A stretch of DNA of 27,500 nt, taken from contig CM022666.1 of NCBI GenBank assembly GCA_012295275.1, positions 15,260,940-15,288,439 on the forward strand, in the 5' to 3' direction. Made by a program: the position numbers and the translations under genes. Positions 1-10,527 of the stretch are shown one piece after another. Source of the stretch: Chrysomallon squamiferum. Its lineage: Eukaryota; Mollusca; Gastropoda; Neomphalida; Peltospiridae. Within the stretch, counting starts at the first letter, position 1; each line of letters starts with the position of its first letter. Below the pieces are notes generated by a model. That model made no database searches and had not been told where the DNA came from. It saw nothing but the letters and a program-made list of their open reading frames with translations.

Positions 1-398
1 CAGAGCTAAACCATTTGGGCTTTAAAAGATTTCATTGTCAGCTTATTTTTTTGTTTACACATTAAATTTTGATTAGCAGTGATTTTGTTTTAACCTTCGT
101 TGATCGTTTATTATTTTATTTTTTGAATTTGTCTTTGTTATGAACTCACATTTATTTCTTATTTTTAAAACCACGGATAAAATAATTTCCTTGGTTTTTA
201 GTACTTAATTAGAAATCATTATTAAAGTACTCGATATAAAGGCGAACAAATAAACGAAGGAAATAAAATCAGTTTTATTGACTGTACGTGTATGTATTAA
301 TACTCAAATAAAATTCACTGAAGTCCGCCTTATAACAAAGTATGATATAACACTACTACATGATACAGTGTTATTAAAAAAAATACCATCCGAACGGC
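1..398. other. AT-rich sequence without recognisable gene
   Basis: I see no open reading frame with splice signals, no tandem repeat of note and no RNA gene here. The sequence is plain AT-rich DNA running up to the regulatory-looking cluster near position 400. Confidence 0.6.
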
Positions 399-440
399 AT
401 CACGTGACCCCTAGACAATGCCGGTTGTGACGTCATTGGC
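399..440. promoter_or_regulatory. E-box, CRE and inverted CCAAT cluster, promoter-like
   Basis: Within about 40 bases there is a palindromic E-box (TCACGTGA, 400-407), a full CRE palindrome (TGACGTCA, 428-435) and an inverted CCAAT box (ATTGG, 435-439), in locally raised GC. This combination is typical of animal core-proximal promoters. A short frame starting at ATG 455 runs into an AAT repeat and is not convincing as an exon, so the direction and target gene are unknown. It could be the distant promoter of the FAIM-like gene (+) or serve a gene to the left (-). The motifs are seen; promoter function is inferred. Confidence 0.35.
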
Positions 441-496
441 TGCCAGGTATAATAATGAATGATGTTCGCGAAAGGCTCACCAAAACTTATTTTAAT

Positions 497-498
<2 letters not shown>

Positions 499-565
<67 letters not shown>

Positions 566-566
566 G
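499..566. repeat. (AAT)n / (AAAT)n microsatellite
   Basis: A run of ATA/AAT trinucleotides passes into AAAT tetranucleotides ending near 566. The short reverse-strand frame across it is low-complexity translation, not a gene. Confidence 0.9.
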
Positions 567-766
567 TAAATAAATTAAGCATTACTGAATATCCTTTCTT
601 TGCTGGAACGTTACAGACAGATTTTGTCATCATAAACACGAAGATATCTTCACACGAGTAACTATTTGCTTTACACAAGCCACATTACTGTTTGTGGTAA
701 CGAAATGATTTCTAAATACTCCGTTTCCGAAAGGAAGCAAAGTTTAAAAGCGACAGCAGCAAAGTC

Positions 767-910
767 AAAAAAAAAAAAAAAAAAAAAAAGAAAGAAAGAA
801 AGAAAGAAAACCGAACTATGTTAGGCATAAAAGAGAAAAGAAATAAATTGTTCTTTCACTGTTGTTTCACAAAAAAAAAAAAAAAAAAAAGAAAAGAAAA
901 GCAAAAAAAA
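767..910. repeat. A-rich tracts with (AAAG)n
   Basis: A poly-A run (about 767-789) is followed by AAAG repeats to about 808. A second A-rich stretch occupies about 870-910. No gene signal is present. Confidence 0.8.
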
Positions 911-931
911 GAAGTACTTTATTAAAAGTAC

Positions 932-1143
932 TGGGTTGAGGAATACGTCACTGCGGTTCATAACTGATTCAAATTTATTGCAGAGGCATCGAAAAACTTG
1001 TTGTCCGTTGGAAAGAAGTGGTAAATAACAACAAAGAATAGATTATTGATTAAATTATTACAACTTGTTATCAGTTAACGATAAGTTTTCATCTACATAA
1101 TGATTAAATTTAATTTAACCGCAATGACTCATTCCTCAACCCA
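932..1143. mobile_element. Imperfect inverted repeat, MITE-like element
   Basis: The left arm (932-958) and the reverse complement of the right arm (1117-1143) match at 24 of 27 positions; both begin TGGGTTGAGGAAT and end TGCGGTT. The arms enclose about 158 bases. TTAA occurs just outside each arm but not immediately adjacent, so there is no clean target-site duplication. A non-autonomous DNA element is the simplest reading. A stretch at 984-1020, flanked by AG and GT inside the element, could mimic a tiny exon but has no support. Confidence 0.5.
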
Positions 1144-1402
1144 ATATTTAAAATGGCGTTCACCTGACACATAAAAAAAAATGCGCGGGTCAGTGACCTG
1201 AACTAAAACAGATTCTAACCACACACAGATCATGTATAAATAATTACAAATCAATAAACGATTCTTTACACCCTTTATTTCCAGCGTGTCGGTGTAATTA
1301 TATTTCTGATTTTTAAAATAAAAGAGAAACGATACTCACATACGCACGAATACATCAAAACAAGCACATAAGACGCACACCTATATTTAAACAAGTACAC
1401 AC

Positions 1403-1403
<1 letters not shown>

Positions 1404-1464
<61 letters not shown>

Positions 1465-1589
1465 AATATATGAATGTTTGTATGTATGTATGTAAATATA
1501 GGTATGTTTGTCTGCCTGTTTTTCTATCATTATTCATGTATATATGTTTGTTTATATATAAATATATACGTACATATCTGTGTATATGT

Positions 1590-1659
<70 letters not shown>
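1404..1659. repeat. (AC)n, (TATG)-rich and (CT)n microsatellites
   Basis: An AC repeat covers about 1404-1462, followed by degenerate TATG-type sequence. A CT repeat covers 1592-1659 and passes into three CTG units. All frames across this block translate as low-complexity peptides. Confidence 0.9.
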
Positions 1660-1661
<2 letters not shown>

Positions 1662-1807
1662 TGCTGCTCCTGATTTTGGTCTCTGTGTGTTATTTTATCT
1701 TTTAACCACGTTGTAAATCGCAGGACCAGTAAATAATTAACGACATTTCAAATAATTAGATAAAAATTTCGTGATGTTTTTGTTGAACGCATAAAGCCCA
1801 TTTCAGC

Positions 1808-2077
1808 ATGGCTGATTATTTTATACCATTAGATTATTACAAAACCAGAATTATTGATTTTCTGACTTGTGATAAAACAGTGATCAGCAGAATTGTATAT
1901 CGTTTCGTCTGATACTGCAAAACATACAAAGAAAAGAAACGACGTTTTCATTGGCAGTTCCCAGAACTCGGCTTCCATTCAGAAAACAACGTTTTCAATG
2001 AAAGTTCAGACAAAGAAATATTACGTAGTAAACTCAATAATTTCAAACTGAAAATGTCAAGCTTGCTGAGTTCTTAA
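1808..2077 (+). pseudogene. Possible degenerate open frame of unknown origin
   Basis: From an ATG at 1808, one frame stays open to TAA at 2075-2077 with a single interruption, TGA at 1910-1912, giving 34 codons plus 54 codons. The residue composition is mixed and not microsatellite-like (the second part contains RRFHWQFPELGF and KEILRSKLNNFKLK). I recognise no family. A second open stretch of 38 codons lies at 2373-2489 beyond a GA repeat. This could be a decayed gene or transposon fragment, or chance: one stop in 89 codons is not statistically strong across six frames. Confidence 0.15.
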
Positions 2078-2285
2078 AGGTTATTAAAAATGTTTTGTGA
2101 GTCTGGTGTGTTTTAATTCGTTTGAATCGCGATTGAAATAATTGTCAGTTGTTTTGAGCATCATGAAAAGAAAACTGTTTTCATGAAAGACGTTAACTTG
2201 GTACATTTTTTTTTTTTCTCTCTTTTCAAAAAGTCTTCTTCTTCTTTTTAATAAAACATACACAATCAGATACAGAAAGAGATCA

Positions 2286-2288
<3 letters not shown>

Positions 2289-2369
<81 letters not shown>
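2289..2369. repeat. (GA)n microsatellite
   Basis: About 40 uninterrupted GA dinucleotides. The reverse-strand frame of Ser-Leu repeats is its translation shadow. Confidence 0.95.
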
Positions 2370-2371
<2 letters not shown>

Positions 2372-2489
2372 GAGTACTGTTTCAAGTAAATTCACCGAGA
2401 AAGCTGAAATTCCATCAGTGTGTTTGAAGAGATCACTAACCAGTGAAAACCTAAAAGAGGATAATGTTCTTGTTACTGTTTTTTTTTAA

Positions 2490-3660
2490 AACATAAAATT
2501 CTCGAAATATCAGTTTTAACGCACTGTTTGTCTTTTCCTATCTGGTCACGCTTGAAATTTGCCTGTTTTAATGACACCATTCTTTTCGTCGTTTTGACCA
2601 CGATTGTTTATTTTAGAATTATCGTTATTTAATTTAAACTGTGTCTGTGGCGTTGTGGATAAATGGTTTAATAAAGAAATTTATATTTTCAAGTTGATGT
2701 TCTATTATTTTGGATGACCTATCATTACACACGGTCAAATATTACATTAAAATAATATTTCAGTGCCTCCTCTTCGGAACCAGAGCTGTCATAGTGTTTT
2801 TTATTTTTATTTTTTATTTATTCTGACGTCAACACGAAAAAAAAAATGTCGACATAATAGCACTGTACTGATATCCCGAAGAACTACGGAATTACACGAT
2901 CCTTGTAGAGGGCGCTATATATCTTTTCAAACTCGTTTGAAATATGGCGTTCAACCAGATACGCCAGTATTTTTTTTTTAAATTTATTTTATTATTATTA
3001 TTATTTTTTTTTTCCGGTTGATTCGTCGTAATTTATTTTATTTATTATTTTTTAAATGTGTCTTCTCGTTCGGATCAGGTTTCTTTAGTAAAATTCCATC
3101 ACACCCTATATAATGTCAGCCATAATATAATAAACAGTCTGTTTCAGACAGCAAATAAAACAGTTTGCAGTGAAGTGTGTGTGGTAAATGTTAATAATTC
3201 AGCAGGACAGCGGAGAATTTTCCTCAAGCGAAGAAAACGAATACAAACTGTTATAATCTTTTTAGATATTATTTTCATTATTTATTATTCGTTATTTTTA
3301 ACCTAATATCTGATGATAATATACGTGACTACTCAGACAAAGAGATGTGACCCACTTCCATGAAGGAAACATAAGGCTATTTTTATTAACTTTTTTTTCT
3401 TTCTAATGTGTTTATTTATTTACATTGCAAAATAAAATTTATAAAAAAAATTATGTTGATAAATGGTTAGATTATCGAAAGATAATAATTAATCTTGGTA
3501 ATTCAGTTGGGTTTAGTTTGTTTATTACCTGTACAGTGTAAGTTTAGTTACTTTGCACATTAAATTCAGCAACTGAAACCTATCTTGTTACATATAGAAC
3601 GTTTAACAGAAATTAGAAAAATAAAAAGATACACGATACTTTTTTTTAATAAATGTCATA
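2490..3660. other. AT-rich sequence without supported gene
   Basis: This holds scattered T runs, ATT repeats near 2990-3050 and one exact CRE palindrome at 2824-2831. An 82-codon frame at 3058-3306 begins at GTG, has no homology I recognise and ends in Ile/Phe-rich AT sequence, so I do not call it. Confidence 0.5.
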
Positions 3661-3666
3661 GGTGAT

Positions 3667-3954
<288 letters not shown>

Positions 3955-4209
3955 TGTGTGTGACTCTGTATCGTGTAGTTTTTCAAATCATTACAGTTGC
4001 AGTGCTATTACGATTGTTGTTGTTGTTAATATTATTACAGTTAATATGTTATTATTATCATTGTCACTGATGTTATTATTTTTGTTGTAGTCGTAGTAGT
4101 AGTTGTTGTTGTTATTACTGTTATTATTATTTAAGCAACAAAAGAACCATGTTCAATACTATAGGTTCATTCCAACTGTCCAACTTTGAGAATTGGTTTA
4201 CAAATAACT

Positions 4210-4858
4210 CATCTCAAATGTATGGTGGCCCAAAAAAACCAATTTTGGACACTAAATATTCATTTAAATATATATATATATATATATATACATACATACA
4301 TTAGTGGCCCAAATCTGTTTTTGGTAGTTCAAAACAAAAAATATGCATTAGTCTTTTTAACCCAACAAATCAATTCAAAGAGAAAAAACCCGGACATCAG
4401 AACGCCGCGTCGCAGACGATAGAAGCTAAGACGGCATTCGGGAAGGTTCGGATTGGTCAGCGTATTCGGCCGATATGATCCGAATAGTCACGATCAGTTT
4501 TACCATACTGGGTCAGCGAGACTCACAGTTTTGTTTACGAAGACTACAGTTAACTAGATGCATATCCGCTTTGTAAAATTAGTGCTTATAAATAGATGTT
4601 GGCAAATTAAGATAAGGTGATATGCCCAGTTTATCGAACTAGGAGCAAACCTTTTTTATGTGAAATAAATATTTGCGATAAAATTATTAATAGTGGTTCT
4701 TGTGTTATAACTTATAGAAAAAAAAAAAAAAAAAAGGTCGTCCAAATAATATTTTTAGGGCGACTAAATCATAATTTTTTTTACATCTCAGTCGCCCAAA
4801 CAGAAATTTGGCCGCATTTGGCGATCTGCCGACTGGCCATTTCCAGCCGTGCCAAAAA
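4210..4858. mobile_element. Putative insertion inside the duplicated segment
   Basis: This block interrupts copy 1 of the surrounding duplication. It carries GTGGCCCAAA at both 4225 and 4304 and a related GTCGCCCAAA near 4792, a TA/CATA repeat (about 4268-4300), a GC-richer part (4390-4500) and an 18-base A run near 4720. Near its right end, GGGCGACT (about 4758) and AGTCGCCC (about 4791) form an inverted pair. No transposase frame and no clear terminal inverted repeats are visible. A non-autonomous element is likely; its class is unknown. Confidence 0.4.
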
Positions 4859-5029
4859 AACACAAAATCTATTACAGTATTACAAAGAAAACAGTTAGAA
4901 TTGAGGTTGCGAAGCAAAGAATAAATATTTGCGCAACTACATCTCACTATTATTATTATTATTATTACTGTTAATATTGTGTTTTGACAAATTTAGAATT
5001 TCACCATTTTGCTCTACATTTACCTTTGT

Positions 5030-5098
5030 TTGACACCTAGTAGCCGATATATATTTTGTTTTGTGCTGGGGTGTCGTTAAACAGTCATTCATTCATTG
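5030..5098 (+). mobile_element. Molluscan SINE-like 3' end
   Basis: The sequence runs TGACACCTAGTAGCCGATAT, then a T-rich patch, then GTGCTGGGGTGTCGTTAAAC and short CATT repeats. I recognise this arrangement from memory as the 3' part of SINE families widespread in molluscs. No upstream tRNA-like A and B boxes are evident, so this appears to be a truncated copy. The family assignment is from memory and needs a repeat-library search. Confidence 0.55.
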
Positions 5099-5271
5099 AG
5101 TATTATTTAAGAAACGGGCGCTCAGTGTTATAGGTTCATTCTAACTGTGCAACTTTGAGAATCGATTTACAATAAGAACACAAAATATTGATGAATAATC
5201 TGTTTCAGTTTTACAAAGAAAACAGTTAACAACAGATGTAACGAAGCAAAGCATAACGACAGCTCAGTATT

Positions 5272-5309
<38 letters not shown>

Positions 5310-5310
5310 A

Positions 5311-5609
5311 AAAAGAAAATAAGCATTGAAATGTACGAGCACTTTTCCTTTTTTTTAAAACATTTAAACATAATTATTTGTGAAGACTGATTTTAAGCAT
5401 TATTAATTTATTTAAACGTTTTAAAGATTATCATGTCGACTAATAATGTTAGCGCTTCTTTCATTTTTCGCTCTGATTCTTTGAACATAATTTTATATGA
5501 CATTGCATTTAGGAAATTATTCTGTTAGTTGAAAAATAAAAATAATAAAATGTAATAGCAATAATATTCATAATCATAATAACGACAGCAACAACAACAA
5601 CAATAACAA

Positions 5610-5641
<32 letters not shown>

Positions 5642-5970
5642 CAGTCAATCAATAAGCAACAAAGACAAATAAAAGGCTGACAAAAAAAACATTCAGAGTC
5701 TTAGAGTACATTTCACTGAGACAGGTCATTTTATTTTTTGTATTTTTTTGTGAACATGTTTTCTTTCAAGTTGTTAAATAATTTCTTTTATGTTCAGACC
5801 ACGTGTTTCGTCATCGCATTCATATTTGAACAGTTTTGTCCTATTAAGAATTTTTCTCTATTATGCATGAATCTATATTATAAAATCTATATTACTGCAT
5901 AAAGTAACGCAGTAGTTTCGTAAACGAAAAGCCATTAACAAAATTAAATTTATATTATTTCTGCTGGTTT
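5311..5970. other. AT-rich sequence with (AAAT)n repeat, no gene
   Basis: Unstructured AT-rich DNA with CAA and AAAT repeats at about 5590-5640. No spliceable coding frame is visible. Confidence 0.6.
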
Positions 5971-6458
5971 TTGGTTTTTTTTTTTTTTTTTTTTGTTATT
6001 TGTTTGTTTCTATTTACATGTTTGTCTGATTCATGCTCGAATAGTAAAAAAGAAAAGAAAGAAAGAAAAATATTTTATATTTCACTGTATATTTTATGTG
6101 TTCTTGTATGTCTGTTTATTCGTATGTGTTGTTTTATGTTGTATAAACATCTTGCGTTCGTTTGTGATGCTGTGTTTGCTTGTGTTGTGTTTGAGTGCAT
6201 TTATCTTTGTTTACGTGTGTGTGTGTGTGTGTGTGTGTGTGTAGTGTATGTAACATTACTACTACTCTAGTTCAAGTACTACTACTTCTACTACTATTAT
6301 TACTGCAACAACATCATCTATTATATTGCTGTTGATACTACTGTATACTGTTAGTGACTACTAACTATTCTAGTAGTAACGATTATGTTAAAGGTTATAA
6401 TAATAATAAAAAAAAAAAAAATACATGTATACACACACACACACACACACAAACACAA

Positions 6459-6522
<64 letters not shown>
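5971..6522. repeat. Poly-T, (GT)n, degenerate (ACT)n, (AC)n and (GA)n block
   Basis: A T run lies at about 5974-5994 and a GT repeat at 6216-6241. Degenerate ACT/ATT trinucleotides cover about 6257-6350. An AC repeat (6432-6451) is followed by an imperfect ACAA patch and a GA repeat (6464-6519). The short frames here are translations of these repeats. Confidence 0.85.
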
Positions 6523-6648
6523 ACAACAATGTAAAATCATTGTTTGTAACGAATACGTGTTTCTGGACCTCATAACAAACTCAGTGTCTATTTAGCCAGT
6601 GGCTAAAATAGATTTTTTTTCACCGATCGAGATTATTGTAAATGTCTT

Positions 6649-6680
<32 letters not shown>

Positions 6681-7100
6681 GTTTAACACCGTCACGCGCT
6701 GTCATATTAAAAAAAAAAAAAAAAATCGCGTCATACAATATCCATTTAGGATAATCAAACAAAATGTATTTTCGACACGAACGTAATATCGAAGCCAGTG
6801 GATGTGTGTTGTATTAGATGTAAATACAGATACGTTTAGAAATAAAGACACTGGATGTCAATACAGATATTAAAGTGTGCATATGTTTGTACAAATAAAT
6901 AAAAATTATTTTTATTTTTCAAATTATTATTTTATGATTTTGAGCGACATAATAATTATTGCTTTAACTATTACAATAAAATGATACTGTTACGAAATAG
7001 GTGAACGTCGCCATTTACATTCCTTGCTAGAGTTGTCGTGACAACATCACGAACTGATAACTGTATGTGTAAATGAAGAGCAAATATGTCTGTCTAGCAT
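6523..7100. other. AT-rich sequence with facing poly-T and poly-A runs
   Basis: A T run (about 6660-6680) faces an A run (about 6709-6725) across a spacer of about 28 bases, so the pair could form a simple hairpin. A short phrase is repeated imperfectly near 6819 and 6853 (GATGTAAATACAGATA versus GATGTCAATACAGATA). No gene is supported. Confidence 0.6.
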
Positions 7101-7107
7101 GTAATGA

Positions 7108-7385
7108 TACTTATTAAACATGTTAAAATGTAGACACTTATTAAACATGTTAAAACGTATACGCTTATTAAGCATGTTAAAACGTATACACTTATTAAAC
7201 GTTAAAAATGTAGACACTTATTAAACATGTTAAAACGTATACGCTTATTAAGCATGTTAAAACGTATTCTTTTATTAAACATGTTAAAATGTATACACTT
7301 ATTAAACGCGTTAAAAATGAAATTTATTAAACGTTAAAAACGTATACACTTATTAAAAATATTAAAATGTATACAGTTATTAAAC
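7108..7385. repeat. 26-bp minisatellite, about ten units, with higher-order structure
   Basis: About ten tandem copies of a 25-28 bp unit built on TTATTAAACATGTTAAAA followed by a variable TGTAGACAC or CGTATACGC end. Units 1-3 and 4-6 show the same order of variants (ATGTAGAC, then CGTATACG, then a unit starting AAGCATG), giving a higher-order repeat of roughly 79 bases. Most units contain the palindrome AACATGTT. The last copies are degenerate. Confidence 0.9.
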
Positions 7386-7727
7386 AGCAGAACCCAAAAT
7401 TTAGTTTGAAAGTTGTCTGCATTTTGTTACAATCCTTCAAAGACACAATACACGTATTTACTAATTGAGATATTAGGTAGGTTAGATTCTTTAATTTATT
7501 TTTGCCTACGTATTTTATATTAGGTTTTTCAACCTATATATTATGTAGGTGATCAGTGCCCTATAGCAAATAACTATATCTATCATTATTAGGAATTCTT
7601 TGTAGTGTGTGTTTGTTTATTTTGTTTTTTGTGTTTTTCTCGTATTTACCGTCGAAGATATTTTCACGCGTACATGATTTTTATTTCCTAGTAATCGTTA
7701 TTATCATCAAACTGTATTGACAGTCGT
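7386..7727. other. AT-rich sequence without gene
   Basis: No convincing exon, tandem repeat or RNA gene is seen in this stretch. Confidence 0.6.
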
Positions 7728-7830
7728 GCGGGGGGGGGGGCTTGGCGGGGTTGTGGTCATCGCCCGCTGTAGGTCGTCCGCTGATTGGATGATACGGAAT
7801 CAAGACACGTGACACACGTCTGGCTCTCTG
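7728..7830. promoter_or_regulatory. GC-rich island with G11 run, CCAAT and E-box motifs
   Basis: An 11-base G run (7730-7740) is followed by GGCGGGG, then an inverted CCAAT box (ATTGG near 7785) and an E-box (CACGTG near 7806). It is the most GC-rich patch between 1 and 8767 and lies about 0.95 kb upstream of the first exon I can find for the FAIM-like gene. It may be a promoter or a G-quadruplex-forming site. No initiating exon could be demonstrated downstream; an ATG at 7881 opens a short frame without recognisable homology. Confidence 0.3.
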
Positions 7831-7959
7831 AGATCTTAATTTAGACTTTGTACGTCTGCTCAGAATCACTTCCCTGAAATAATGACACACTTTTGTTCAG
7901 TTAATTCGAAATTAACAATTAAATTTAACACGATTAGTTCCTGGGAGGGAGAGCGGGGC

Positions 7960-8478
7960 AAAAAAAAAATAATAATAAAAATAAAAATAAGAAAAGAAAA
8001 GCATTAGACTAGATAAGAAATAGCAAAACAAAGAAAAATAAACAAGAGAAATTAAATATATAAATAGACAAATAAATAAATAAACTGAAAATAGAATAAA
8101 AATGAAAAGTGTTAAGATAACAGCTAAAAAGGTGTATGTATGCAGACATACATAATCTTGCAAAAATAAATATAAAACAGAATAAACTGAAAACACAATC
8201 TCGTGAGTTACGTTGTGAGACACATCTCAATGTATTAAGTGTTTATTTAATATTTTAGTTTTCAGCACTTCACCCAAATGGGATGATACCTTCACGCTGA
8301 CGTGTATTCAGTTATTGTCTGTGTGTTGTGATTTTTGAGTCCTGTGTCATTTTTACGCAGCTACACATACACACAAACACGCATACAGTCATGTAGATCC
8401 ATGTACACACACATATACCCATGCTCATACACCCACAACTATGCATATATATATATATACACACACAAATACACAGAC

Positions 8479-8513
<35 letters not shown>

Positions 8514-8520
8514 TACGCAG
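7960..8520. repeat. A-rich, (AAAT), (AC)n and (AT)n low-complexity block
   Basis: A-rich and AAAT sequence occupies about 7960-8100. Degenerate ACAC/ATAT repeats follow at about 8360-8520, with AT tracts at 8446-8458 and 8480-8501. No gene is supported. Confidence 0.8.
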
Positions 8521-8546
8521 AGAGAATGCCATAATGAAGGAAGTTA

Positions 8547-8776
8547 TTCTTAGACTTTTCACAACTATACAGGAATAAGTATTTAAAGAAGTTGTCACTC
8601 AAACGAATTTCTAATAATATTGACAGTGTTGTCTGTGTTCTGTTTTACAGTAGAGTTTTAGCTTATTCACAACTATACAGAAATAAATATTTAAAGAAGT
8701 TGTCACATAAAAGAGTTTCTAGTACTATAAAATATTGACAGTGCTTTTGTCTTGCTGTGTTTTGCAGGAGAGTTGG
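8547..8776 (+). repeat. Tandem duplication of the splice-acceptor region of the FAIM-like exon
   Basis: Two adjacent copies offset by 108 bases at their left ends (copy 1 about 8547-8657, copy 2 about 8655-8776) share CACAACTATACAG and TATTTAAAGAAGTTGTCAC. Both end in a pyrimidine-rich acceptor. Copy 2 supplies the acceptor used here (TTTTGCAG, exon from 8768). Copy 1 carries a second acceptor, TTTTACAG at 8643-8650, which is followed directly by TAGAGTTTTAG. Copy 1 would therefore lead into an immediate stop in one frame. Confidence 0.85.
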
Positions 8777-8859
8777 AACGTGCAAAGAGGACGGAATTGC
8801 CAGAATAACAACTCGCTGGAATCTCGAGATAAACGGGGAACAGTTCGATATAGCTTTCT
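8768..8859 (+). CDS. FAIM-like gene, internal exon a
   Basis: The acceptor is TTTTGCAG and the donor is GTGAGT. The 92-base exon opens with one base completing a split codon, then encodes RVGTCKEDGIARITTRWNLE and the following INGEQFDIAF. A second frame is also open across the exon, but only this one continues through the next two exons. The end phase leaves one base. Confidence 0.7.
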
Positions 8860-9237
8860 GTGAGTTTCTCTTGTCTGTTTGTCCGTCTGTCTGATGCATG
8901 CATGTATGTATGTATGTATGTATGTATGTATGTATGTATGTATGAATGTATGTATGTATTACGTACGTATGTCTGTATATATGACTATCTGTGTATGTAT
9001 ATATATATGTATGTATGTATTTATGTATGTATTTATGTATGTATGTGTTTAAGTATGTATGTATGTATGTGTGTATGTGTGTGTATCTGTGTATGTATGT
9101 CTGTCTCTGTGTGTGTGACTGTTTTTCATTGTCACACTTTCTCTATCTTAATATTGTCAACCTTGCTGTGTCTTACTTGTGTAAAATATCTTTGTATATA
9201 TGTATGTATTATATGTGTATGTATGTGTGTGTGTGTA

Positions 9238-9270
<33 letters not shown>

Positions 9271-9336
9271 CTTTCCATTCTTGTGAAAATCTGTGACTCT
9301 GTGTCTGTCTGGCTGTCTGTATGAATGCATGTATGT

Positions 9337-9393
<57 letters not shown>

Positions 9394-9673
9394 TGTGCAT
9401 GTAGTTTATATGCCTGCATATATGTGTGTATGCATATGTGTATGTATACAAGTATAAATTTTATGTGACAAAACAATGACTATCAAAAACAAATAAATAA
9501 ATATTATTTTTATATTTAGCAAGAGATAACTACCATGTGTATATTGATGGTGTCCCAGTAGAAGCCAATGTAAGTATTTTTTATTTATAGCAATTAAATT
9601 TGAATTGTGCAGATTCAGTGTTTGCGAAAGAGAAAATGAAAGAGATAAACTGTTATACAGATAGACAGAAAGC

Positions 9674-9771
<98 letters not shown>

Positions 9772-9974
9772 CGCGAATATTCTAGAAAGATATAAAAAGC
9801 GTAAATGAAAAAAGCAACGAAATATTTTATGACTCAAAGGTCAAACTTACAATGAAAAAGTTGAAAAAAAACCCCCAAAACCTAAAAATATAACAATAAT
9901 ACAACTTAAAAAAAGATTAAATAAATACAATAAATACACTGCAGCTCTCTCTAATTTATTTATTTATTTGTTTG

Positions 9975-10023
<49 letters not shown>

Positions 10024-10476
10024 TGTTGTTGTTGTTGTTATTATTATTATATTTTTTATTATTTATTTATTTATTTTAAGAATTCTTTAATTACTAAAAT
10101 GGTGGACACCATTATTAATTAATCATGACTCATGTTAACTTAGAAATGATTCTGTTACGATCTTGCGGAAGTGCACGAACTCTTCAATTATTAAGTCAGA
10201 AAACAAGATCGCTGTCGTCTGCACGATAGCAAATTAATTTTTTACAATTTATTACACACTGTTTTCTCTTCCTTATCTGTAAGGTTTTATTGTTGAAGTT
10301 TTAATTAAAAGATATACAGTCCTACCATAAATAGATACATAAAATACAGACAGAGGCAGACAGAGAGAGAGAGAGAGAGAAACAGAGAGAGAGAAACAGA
10401 CACACAAACAGAGACAGAGTCACGGAGAGAGAGATAGACAGACCGACAGATAGACAGACACACAGACAGATAGAGA

Positions 10477-10527
<51 letters not shown>

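Larger units (their letters stand above)
4128..5310. repeat. Duplicated segment, first copy split by an insertion
   Basis: Copy 2 (about 5102-5310) aligns to two separated pieces: about 4128-4210 (shared TATAGGTTCATT and CAACTTTGAGAAT) and about 4858-4965 (shared ACAAAGAAAACAGTTA and CGAAGCAAAG). Both copies end in a trinucleotide repeat (ATT in copy 1; ATG in copy 2 at 5273-5309). The intervening sequence of about 650 bases at 4210-4858 is absent from copy 2 and therefore looks inserted, or was lost from copy 2. The two copies lie about 975 bases apart. Confidence 0.65.

Noticed and set aside
984-1020. Candidate 37-base exon (GIEKLVVRWKEV) that faintly resembles the FAIM N-terminus
   Set aside because: It lies inside the inverted-repeat element, is very short, and no partner exon in phase was found.
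3058-3306. 82-codon frame with a mixed composition
   Set aside because: No ATG start, no recognised family, and the last third is AT-rich Ile/Phe sequence.
4421-4456. A-box and B-box like sequences suggesting a SINE head
   Set aside because: The two boxes are only about a dozen bases apart and the B box deviates from consensus; not a working Pol III promoter.
8860-9476. Cys/Tyr/Val-rich and His/Thr-rich frames over 100 codons
   Set aside because: Translations of TATG, GT and AT repeats inside an intron; no splice or homology support.
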